Shown here in pieces: positions 4,826 to 9,043 of a stretch of 9,043 bases of DNA. Source of the stretch: JANOQP01 sp044227705 (GTDB lineage: Bacteria; Bacteroidota; Bacteroidia; Chitinophagales; Saprospiraceae); NCBI GenBank assembly GCA_044227705.1, contig JBGAWE010000189.1:1-9043 (forward strand), given 5' to 3'. Within the stretch, counting starts at the first letter, position 1, and every line of letters begins with the position of its first letter. A model generated the notes under the pieces. The model worked only from the letters and a program-made list of their open reading frames with translations. It was not told the DNA's origin and searched no databases. Made by a program: the position numbers and the translations under genes.

Positions 4826-5689
4826 TCAGCCCTCCTCGCTTTTCGTCGAGCCGCCGAGCTTCTTCTGTCGCTTGGCCTCGGCAATCTGACCTTTGAAGTT
4901 CTGGCTCGTCACCACCTTGCCGCCGGTCTCGGCCTCATAGGCATCCAATGCCTTGCCCGCCGCCCTGCCACCTGCACGGGCGGCATCCTTGTTCTCATCG
5001 AAGCCCTGCGCGTCCTTTTCCACCGCCTTGCCCCGGGTCGTCGCCTCGCCGAGCATGGTAAAAATCAACTCGATGTCGGTCATGTGGTCGCGCAGGTTCT
5101 CCCGCTGCAACCCCTTGTGCCGGGCATATTCGGAGGGCGTGAGGCCGAAGGTCGCCCGCGAAATCTCCGCCGTCAGGATGGCGTATTCCGTCCCCTCCCT
5201 GACCCCTCGCGCTTTCCACTCGTCGGTGAGCTGCTCACGAATTTCCACGGATTTGAGCCGCGTCTCAATCCATGCGTCGCTGTAGCCCAAGTCCTTATAG
5301 TAACGCCGCGCCCGCTGCGCCGCCAGTTCGGGGTTCTCGATTTCCTGCACCCGCTCGTAGCCGACCTTTGCCAGCCATTGCTTGAACGGCTCGGCCTTCG
5401 GCGAGGGGATGGACTGGATGATGCGGAAGATTCCTTCCGTATTCGCCGCGTTGGTTGCCCGCAGCTTGCCGTCCGGGGCAAGCATGGGAAGTGGGGTACA
5501 AATTGTACCCCACTTGGCATTGAGTTCGGGGTCTCGGCTACGCATCTTTTTGACGTATTGGCGAACGTCTTTGGAATCGCTCAACACTTCAACAATGTCC
5601 TGCACCGCAAACCACCACTCCTCCTTGTGCCAAACGCGGCGGATATTCTGTTCTTGAAAGACGACGATTTTGTTCTGTTCCTCGCTCAT
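4826..5689 (-). CDS. BRO/DinD-family protein, copy 1
   Basis: A 287-residue protein with an N-terminal BRO (Bro-N) domain (about 6-115: IRRVWHKEEWWFAVQDIVEVL, then PMLAPDGKLRATNAANTEGIFRIIQ, then PSPKAEPFKQWLAKVGYERV). The C-terminal region is DinD-like (TEYAILTAEISRATFGLTPSEYARHKGL at 167-194 and AYEAETGGKVVTSQNFKGQ at 250-268). Bro-N domains bind DNA in baculovirus and phage proteins; DinD of E. coli is LexA-controlled and inhibits RecA. The function here is unknown. The start has a clear GGAGG 7 nt upstream, unlike most neighbours. Codons 59-67 (KWGTICTPL) are encoded by a perfect 27-bp palindrome. A paralogue (8450-9043) lies on the other strand and matches closely except at residues about 38-66. 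The gene ends 103 nt before rep. Confidence 0.9.
   Translation of the reverse strand: MSEEQNKIVVFQEQNIRRVWHKEEWWFAVQDIVEVLSDSKDVRQYVKKMRSRDPELNAKWGTICTPLPMLAPDGKLRATNAANTEGIFRIIQSIPSPKAEPFKQWLAKVGYERVQEIENPELAAQRARRYYKDLGYSDAWIETRLKSVEIREQLTDEWKARGVREGTEYAILTAEISRATFGLTPSEYARHKGLQRENLRDHMTDIELIFTMLGEATTRGKAVEKDAQGFDENKDAARAGGRAAGKALDAYEAETGGKVVTSQNFKGQIAEAKRQKKLGGSTKSEEG
5337..5404. repeat. 68-bp segment identical to BRO copy 2, inverted
   Basis: These 68 bases inside BRO copy 1 are the exact reverse complement of 8729-8796 inside BRO copy 2. They encode the conserved stretch PSPKAEPFKQWLAKVGYERVQEIE, here on the minus strand. Identity at third codon positions points to recent duplication or gene conversion. 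The inverted pair could support inversion of the roughly 3.3-kb segment between them. Confidence 0.85.
5489..5515. repeat. Perfect 27-bp palindrome inside BRO copy 1
   Basis: Arms AAGTGGGGTACAA (5489-5501) and TTGTACCCCACTT (5503-5515) are exact reverse complements around a single A at 5502. The element is exactly nine codons long and in frame (K59-L67 of the protein). It lies in the segment where the two BRO paralogues differ, just before the shared MLAPDGK. It could be a protein-binding operator or a hairpin in DNA or RNA. Seen directly; the role is unknown. Confidence 0.9.
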
Positions 5690-5775
5690 AGCGAACCTCC
5701 ATTTTGTGCCCCGAGGGGCGGTTTTCTCAAGCGGTCAGAGGGCAATCTGCCCCAATGTTGCACCTATGGCAAGGG

Positions 5776-6279
5776 TCAGGGCTTCCTGCCCCATTTCTCC
5801 AGCCGCGCTTTGCACTCCGCGACTGGCAACCGGGGGTTGCTCTCCATCACCAGCCGCAGGCACGAAACGGCCTCGACGCGAGTGGCCAGCCCATTTTCCA
5901 GAAACTGGTCGAACAGCCACAGAAGGCCGTGCACCTCCAGTTTCAGGCCTTCCGAGGTGCTGCGCATCAGCCTGTCGCCCGTCAGCACCACCGCACCCAT
6001 GCGCACCGCCAGCCACAACACCGTGAGGTCGGGCCGCGACAGCCGCGAAGCGGCGGACACCTTTTGCCTCCATGCGCTCAACTCCTCCTCCGGCACCCCG
6101 TGCACCTCTAGGCCCTGGTCGGCCACAAGCCCCGCCAGAACGGCCTGCTGCTCGTCGTAAAGCTCGGCCACCACGTCGTAGGTGGTGATGATGGCGAAGC
6201 CGAGCCGGGGCAGCCGCTCCATCCAACCGATGTCAATCAGGTCAATGAAAATACTCGCATCTGTGACCGCTATCCTCAC
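5776..6279 (-). CDS. PIN-domain protein (putative ribonuclease)
   Basis: A 167-residue protein. The acidic residues of a PIN active site are in place: Asp7 (AVTDASIFIDL), Glu39 (TYDVVAELYDE), Asp84 (SRPDLTVLWLA) and Asp102 (VVLTGDRLMR). PIN domains are Mg-dependent RNA nucleases and often act as toxins, as in VapC. The start is GTG at 6279, overlapping the TGA of the XRE-ImmA gene by four bases (GTGA), so translation is coupled. The partner is not a classical VapB antitoxin but an XRE-metalloprotease protein. The C-terminal 60 residues (LEVHGLLWLFDQFLENGLAT...) are helical and longer than in a minimal VapC. The fold and active site are well supported; toxin activity is inferred. Confidence 0.85.
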   Translation of the reverse strand: MRIAVTDASIFIDLIDIGWMERLPRLGFAIITTYDVVAELYDEQQAVLAGLVADQGLEVHGVPEEELSAWRQKVSAASRLSRPDLTVLWLAVRMGAVVLTGDRLMRSTSEGLKLEVHGLLWLFDQFLENGLATRVEAVSCLRLVMESNPRLPVAECKARLEKWGRKP

Positions 6280-7325
6280 TTTATCATTTTGATTTCGTCC
6301 CTGAACTCCGCCAACCGCTTTCCAGCCAATGCAGCGGCCTTTGACTCGGAAATGACCCCTTCCGCCAGCGCACGATAAAGCAAATGCCGAAAACGGGTGG
6401 CCTGTTCGCTACCGAGATACTCTCCCGGCTCGTCCTTGCTGCCGTGCCGTTTGGAGAGAAGTATCATGTGCGACCTGAACTCATACTCGGAAATGATGCC
6501 CGCCTGTTTCGCCCGAAACAACACCGCCCGAACCGAGATGCCGAACTCTTCTTTGACAAGGACAAGCTCGTTTTCAAGCAGGTGTCGGCGGTTCTGGCCC
6601 AGCTTCGTCCGTAGCGACTCCTCGGGCAAGAGCAAGGCCCCTGCAAAGGCATCGCAAAACCGCTCCTGCTCCTTTTCCGGCAGGTGGTCTATATCCAAAA
6701 GCAGATGCCCTAGCTCGTGCAGCACGGTGAACCGTTTGCGATAGAGTTTTTTGTCCAAAACCGAATTGACCACGATGACGGGTATCCTGCCGTCCACCCA
6801 AGTGGACATCCCGCTGAAATCTTCATGCAGGGCAATCTCCAGCACACGAACGCCCTGCCCCTCCAAAATTTCAATGACATTACTGAAGGGGTCTCCGCCC
6901 AGGTCGAAATCCTTGCGGACGTCCAGCGCAAGTTGCTCGACTCCCAAGGCGGCACCGGTTTTTCGGTGAAGGAATGGCGTCGCTTCCATGCGCTCACCCA
7001 AAAGGCTCTCAAGCTCAAGGTAACGCTCCAGATAGTCCCGCGTCTTCTCAACGGCGACCTTCTGCTCCGTTGCCGTCAGCTTCTCGAGCTTGCGAAAGGC
7101 AATCTTGCCGAGGTCCACCGAGAACTCCCGATAGAAATAATCCGACGGAACGCCCAGCACCCGGCACAATGGGGGCAGGAGGGCGGCATCGGGGTTCATC
7201 TCATTTTGCTCGTACTTATGAAGTGCCTGACGGCTGACGCGGTGGTCAAGCCGTTCTGCGAGGCCCTCGAGGGAAAGGCCGTTCATCAGCCTCGCGGATT
7301 TGAGACGTGCAGGGAAGAAAGACAT
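6276..7325 (-). CDS. XRE-family regulator fused to ImmA/IrrE metallopeptidase
   Basis: A 349-residue protein. An XRE helix-turn-helix occupies residues 5-60 (LKSARLMNGLSLEGLAERLDHRVSRQALHKYEQNEMNP). A linker of about 110 residues leads to an ImmA/IrrE zinc peptidase domain with HELGH at 203-207 and a probable third ligand Glu221 in ERFCDAFAGALLLP. ImmA cleaves an ICE repressor and IrrE cleaves the DdrO repressor, so this protein may sense a signal and relieve repression, including its own. I placed the start at 7325 (MSFFPARL), where the XRE domain normally begins; the frame stays open upstream to 7577, but that part is non-coding in character and would cross the promoter at 7356-7386. The gene overlaps the PIN gene by 4 nt. 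The domains are firm; an antitoxin role is inferred. Confidence 0.92.
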   Translation of the reverse strand: MSFFPARLKSARLMNGLSLEGLAERLDHRVSRQALHKYEQNEMNPDAALLPPLCRVLGVPSDYFYREFSVDLGKIAFRKLEKLTATEQKVAVEKTRDYLERYLELESLLGERMEATPFLHRKTGAALGVEQLALDVRKDFDLGGDPFSNVIEILEGQGVRVLEIALHEDFSGMSTWVDGRIPVIVVNSVLDKKLYRKRFTVLHELGHLLLDIDHLPEKEQERFCDAFAGALLLPEESLRTKLGQNRRHLLENELVLVKEEFGISVRAVLFRAKQAGIISEYEFRSHMILLSKRHGSKDEPGEYLGSEQATRFRHLLYRALAEGVISESKAAALAGKRLAEFRDEIKMIK

Positions 7326-7355
7326 GGGACGGTGGCGGCTAGTGGACAGGTGGGG

Positions 7356-7386
7356 TAAAGGTATTGGGTGGTGGAAATTTTCCAAA
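7356..7386 (-). promoter_or_regulatory. Bacteroidota-type promoter for the XRE-ImmA/PIN operon, with palindrome
   Basis: Read on the minus strand, TTTG (7383-7386) is followed after 19 nt by TACCTTTA (7356-7363), one base from the Bacteroidota -7 box TAnnTTTG. The ATG of the XRE gene follows about 30 nt later. GGAAATTTTCC (7373-7383), an 11-bp palindrome with a central T, lies between the boxes and touches the -33 element. It is a natural candidate for an XRE operator, which would make the operon self-regulated. Promoter use is inferred. Confidence 0.5.
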
Positions 7387-7392
7387 AAAAAA

Positions 7393-7425
7393 TTTGTTCT
7401 GTCAACAACGCTTGCTATACCTTTG
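7393..7425 (+). promoter_or_regulatory. Bacteroidota-type promoter for the DUF1508 gene
   Basis: TTTG (7393-7396), 21 nt, then TACCTTTG (7418-7425) match the Bacteroidota consensus TTTG/TAnnTTTG exactly. Transcription would start near 7432, giving a leader of about 55 nt before the ATG at 7488. The promoter is divergent from that of the XRE gene and only a few bases from it. Confidence 0.6.
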
Positions 7426-7487
7426 CCATACAAAACGGCTTGTTGCTTACGGCAAGCTAATCTTTTAACCAAATTTTCCGATTTTAC

Positions 7488-7823
7488 ATGGAGAATCCAA
7501 AATTTACTCTTTTTAAGGGTGCCGACGTCAAATTTTATTTTAACCTCAAGGCCAAAAATGGTGAACGTATTCTGCAAAGTGAGGGGTACAATACCAAACA
7601 GGGATGTCTCATGGGCATCTTCTCGGTCAAGAACAACGCACCCTACGATGGCCGCTACGACCGAAAAACCACCACTAATGCGCAGTACTACTTCGTTCTA
7701 AAAGCGGAGAATGGTCAGGCCATCGGCGTGAGCGAAATGTACACCTCAGCACAAGGCCGTGACAACGGGATTGAGGCCGTGAAGCACGATGCGCCCAATG
7801 CCCCCATCGAAGATTTGGCCTGA
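7488..7823 (+). CDS. Tandem DUF1508 protein (YegP-like)
   Basis: A 111-residue protein made of two DUF1508 repeats. Repeat 1 covers 6-52 (FTLFKGADVKFYFNLKAKNGERILQSEGYNTKQGCLMGIFSVKNNAP). Repeat 2 covers 65-103 (AQYYFVLKAENGQAIGVSEMYTSAQGRDNGIEAVKHDAP). Each has the family pattern 'fyF.LkA.NGe.i..Se.Y.s..g...GI.sVk..ap'. The family, typified by E. coli YegP, is small and cytoplasmic; its molecular role is not known to me. The gene has its own Bacteroidota-type promoter and is followed by a strong hairpin terminator, so it is a free-standing transcription unit. There is no Shine-Dalgarno sequence. Family call firm. Confidence 0.92.
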   Translation: MENPKFTLFKGADVKFYFNLKAKNGERILQSEGYNTKQGCLMGIFSVKNNAPYDGRYDRKTTTNAQYYFVLKAENGQAIGVSEMYTSAQGRDNGIEAVKHDAPNAPIEDLA

Positions 7824-7847
7824 TAAATATCTCTTTTACCATCGGAT

Positions 7848-7891
7848 GACAGCCTCTGCCAAAGCAGTTCGGCGGAGGCTGTCGCCCTTTT
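7848..7891 (+). terminator. Intrinsic terminator after the DUF1508 gene
   Basis: GACAGCCTCTGCC (7848-7860) pairs with GGCGGAGGCTGTC (7871-7883) to give a 13-bp stem with one G-U pair and a 10-nt loop, followed by GCCCTTTT. It stands 25 nt after the DUF1508 stop codon and before the next gene. Confidence 0.85.
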
Positions 7892-7902
7892 CATCTTGCG
7901 TT

Positions 7903-8301
7903 ATGCCGAATCTCAAAACTCATCTCAAAGTAGGAGCATCCCTCGGTTGCATAGCGGGGATAGTCTGCGGACTTGACTCGCAAAACAGAAAAATGCGCGA
8001 GAACCCGGAAGCCAGTTTTGACTGGAAAGAGCTGTTGTTGCATAGCCTCTACGGCACGGCAGCAGGTGTCATTGGAGGCGTGTTGCCAGATGTTCTGGAG
8101 CCAGCACTCCATTCTCACCACCGCAAAATCTGTCATGGTATGGGGGCTTTGGCCTTGTCGACAATCGGTGCAACAAGGGCTGGAAAACATCCCGGTCTCA
8201 ATCCCCATCTGAAAACCGCAGCAATCGCCGGATGCATCGGCTATGGCTCTCACCTTGTCCTCGACGCCTCCACTCCGCGAGGGATTCCATTGCTTGTGTA
8301 A
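7903..8301 (+). CDS. YdjM/DUF457-like membrane-associated putative metal-dependent hydrolase
   Basis: A 132-residue hydrophobic protein. Motifs of the YdjM/DUF457 group are visible: His7 (KTHLKVGASLG), GGVLPDVLEP with Asp63, SHHRKICHG with His72/His73 and His78, and GYGSHLVLDASTPRGIPLL with His117 and Asp121. Hydrophobic stretches at 10-24, 47-62 and 105-121 suggest membrane insertion. The family is annotated as inner-membrane putative hydrolase from conserved His/Asp residues; I know of no proven substrate. I prefer the ATG at 7903, where the conserved part begins; an upstream ATG at 7789 would overlap the DUF1508 gene and read through its terminator. The protein stops right after GIPLLV, somewhat early for the family. 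It is followed by a strong terminator. Confidence 0.8.
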   Translation: MPNLKTHLKVGASLGCIAGIVCGLDSQNRKMRENPEASFDWKELLLHSLYGTAAGVIGGVLPDVLEPALHSHHRKICHGMGALALSTIGATRAGKHPGLNPHLKTAAIAGCIGYGSHLVLDASTPRGIPLLV

Positions 8302-8332
8302 TGAAGTAATGATTTACACACCTATCGTGCGC

Positions 8333-8365
8333 AAGGCCCCACGCCGCCTGTCGGCATGGGGCCTT
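8333..8365 (+). terminator. Terminator hairpin after the YdjM-like gene
   Basis: AAGGCCCCA (8333-8341) pairs with TGGGGCCTT (8357-8365). After one mismatch, GCCG (8343-8346) pairs with CGGC (8352-8355) around a 5-nt loop. The T-tail is short (TTCATTT). It lies 31 nt past the stop codon, and the arms would also fold in leftward transcripts. Confidence 0.75.
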
Positions 8366-8379
8366 TCATTTACCTTGCC

Positions 8380-8413
8380 TTGAAAAGAACCCTTACGAAG
8401 CTATTGAAAAGAA
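8380..8413. repeat. Two copies of TTGAAAAGAA upstream of BRO copy 2
   Basis: TTGAAAAGAA occurs at 8380-8389 and 8404-8413, 24 nt apart, in the gap before BRO copy 2. The same 10-mer lies just past the end of BRO copy 1 (4813-4822), in the primase gene (1759-1768) and, on the other strand, in the origin region (3411-3420). Function unknown. Confidence 0.5.
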
Positions 8414-8449
8414 AGAGGGCAGGGATATAACCGTTCAAAAGGGCAGCTC

Positions 8450-9043
8450 GTGGAAAACAAAATCGTCATTTTTCAGGAAAAGGGCATCCGTCGCATCTGG
8501 CACGGGGAGGAATGGTGGTTCTCGGTCGTCGATGTCGTCGAGGTGCTTTCCGGCACCGACCGGCCTCGCAAGTATTGGAACGACCTCAAGGCCAAGATGC
8601 TCAAAGAGGGCAATTTTGAAGTGTCCGAAAAAATCGGACAGTTGAAGATGCTGGCACCCGACGGGAAAATGCGCCTGACCGATGCGGCGAACACAGAGAC
8701 CATGTTCCGCATCATCCAGTCCGTCCCTTCGCCGAAGGCCGAGCCGTTCAAGCAATGGCTGGCAAAGGTCGGCTACGAGCGGGTGCAGGAAATCGAAAAC
8801 CCCGAACTGGCCGCCGCCCGCGCAAGGCAGTTGTACCGGGAAAAGGGCTATTCCGACGAATGGATTGAGATGCGCATGAAAAGCATCGAGGTTCGCCAGC
8901 AGCTCACCGACGAGTGGAAGGGTAGGGGAGTGAAGGAGAACGTCGAATACTCGATTCTGACGGCGGAAATTTCGCGGGCGACCTTCGGGATGACGCCCGG
9001 CGAGTACAAAAAGCACAAGAACCTGAAGCGCGAAAACCTGCGC
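8450..9043 (+). CDS. BRO/DinD-family protein, copy 2 (partial at window end)
   Basis: An open frame of 198 codons from GTG at 8450 runs off the window without a stop. No ATG lies between the upstream in-frame stop (8405-8407) and this GTG. The protein is a paralogue of 4826-5689: IRRIWHGEEWWFSVVDVVEVL, MLAPDGKMRLTDAANTETMFRIIQ, then PSPKAEPFKQWLAKVGYERVQEIENPELAA and ILTAEISRATFGMTPGEYKKHKNL. It is very similar to copy 1 except at residues about 34-66, part of the putative DNA-binding domain, where sequence and length differ. A palindrome sits at the same place as in copy 1. It is opposite in strand to copy 1. The family is firm; the function is unknown, with DNA binding or a RecA-linked role possible. 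Confidence 0.88.
   Translation, partial: MENKIVIFQEKGIRRIWHGEEWWFSVVDVVEVLSGTDRPRKYWNDLKAKMLKEGNFEVSEKIGQLKMLAPDGKMRLTDAANTETMFRIIQSVPSPKAEPFKQWLAKVGYERVQEIENPELAAARARQLYREKGYSDEWIEMRMKSIEVRQQLTDEWKGRGVKENVEYSILTAEISRATFGMTPGEYKKHKNLKRENLR
8622..8640. repeat. Palindrome inside BRO copy 2
   Basis: TGTCCGA (8622-8628) and TCGGACA (8634-8640) are exact reverse complements around AAAAA. The element encodes part of EVSEKIGQ, just before the shared MLAPDGK. This is the position at which copy 1 carries its unrelated 27-bp palindrome. Confidence 0.75.

Noticed and set aside
5708..5752. Small hairpins (GCCCC/GGGGC and GGGCA/TGCCC) between the PIN gene and BRO copy 1
   Set aside because: The stems are five base pairs with tiny loops and no T-run on the leftward strand, so a terminator call is not supported.
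5084..6160. Rightward ORF of 358 codons across BRO copy 1 and the PIN gene
   Set aside because: It is antisense to two genes with firm domain evidence and crosses their intergenic gap. No motif of its own is visible.
7326..7577. N-terminal extension of the XRE-ImmA gene to an ATG at 7577
   Set aside because: The 84 extra residues precede a normal XRE start, would overlap the DUF1508 gene on the other strand, and would cross both predicted promoters.
8435..9016. Leftward ORF of 193 codons at the right end
   Set aside because: It is antisense to BRO copy 2, which is open from a GTG and matches copy 1 closely.

Overview
The window looks like a piece of a plasmid, or of a plasmid-derived mobile element. 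It carries an iteron-type replication origin with its initiator gene, a ParA/ribbon-helix-helix partition pair, a Toprim primase-like gene, two BRO/DinD-type genes and an XRE-ImmA/PIN pair that resembles an addiction or stress module. No mobilisation, conjugation, ribosomal RNA or tRNA gene is visible. The host is most likely in the Bacteroidota/Chlorobiota group, with moderate confidence. Two divergent promoters near 7356-7425 fit the Bacteroidota form TTTG-N(19-21)-TAnnTTTG (one exact, one with a single mismatch). The primase has the degenerate, cysteine-less 'CHC2' region I associate with Bacteroidota mobile elements. Most starts lack a Shine-Dalgarno sequence, though two genes have a clear GGAGG. 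A species cannot be named from this sequence.

Layout. 59-451 (-): small DUF6908-like gene, lying between two imperfect ~35-bp direct repeats. 701-1102 (+): helical protein resembling a stand-alone effector-associated domain (EAD11-like), convergent with 1135-2094 (-), the Toprim primase-like protein. 2142-2378 (-): ribbon-helix-helix protein, overlapping by 8 nt the end of 2371-3018 (-) parA. 3019-3804: origin region with AT-rich repeats, a candidate duplex-unwinding element, DnaA-box-like sites and nine copies of an 18-bp iteron. 3805-4722 (-): rep. 4826-5689 (-): BRO/DinD gene 1. 5776-6279 (-) PIN protein and 6276-7325 (-) XRE-ImmA, overlapping by 4 nt. 7488-7823 (+): tandem DUF1508 (YegP-like). 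7903-8301 (+): YdjM/DUF457-like membrane protein. 8450-9043 (+, runs off the window): BRO gene 2, a close paralogue of gene 1.

How it fits together. Rep should bind the iterons and melt the neighbouring AT-rich stretch. ParA and the RHH protein should segregate the plasmid, probably through AT-rich TATTTAC/GTAAATA repeat clusters found at every boundary of the parA-rhh-primase-EAD block; one cluster sits upstream of parA and a matching copy upstream of the EAD gene. The XRE-ImmA/PIN pair is a plausible stabilisation or stress-response module.

The most unusual signals are: (1) a perfect 27-bp palindrome inside BRO gene 1, with an unrelated palindrome at the homologous codons of BRO gene 2; (2) the distributed AT-rich operator/centromere-like repeats, including an inverted repeat that gives both convergent genes the same last codons, AGT ATG TAA; (3) an isolated effector-associated-like domain in a partition locus; (4) a 10-mer, TTGAAAAGAA, found five times, once as part of a 19-nt exact match between the origin and the primase gene.
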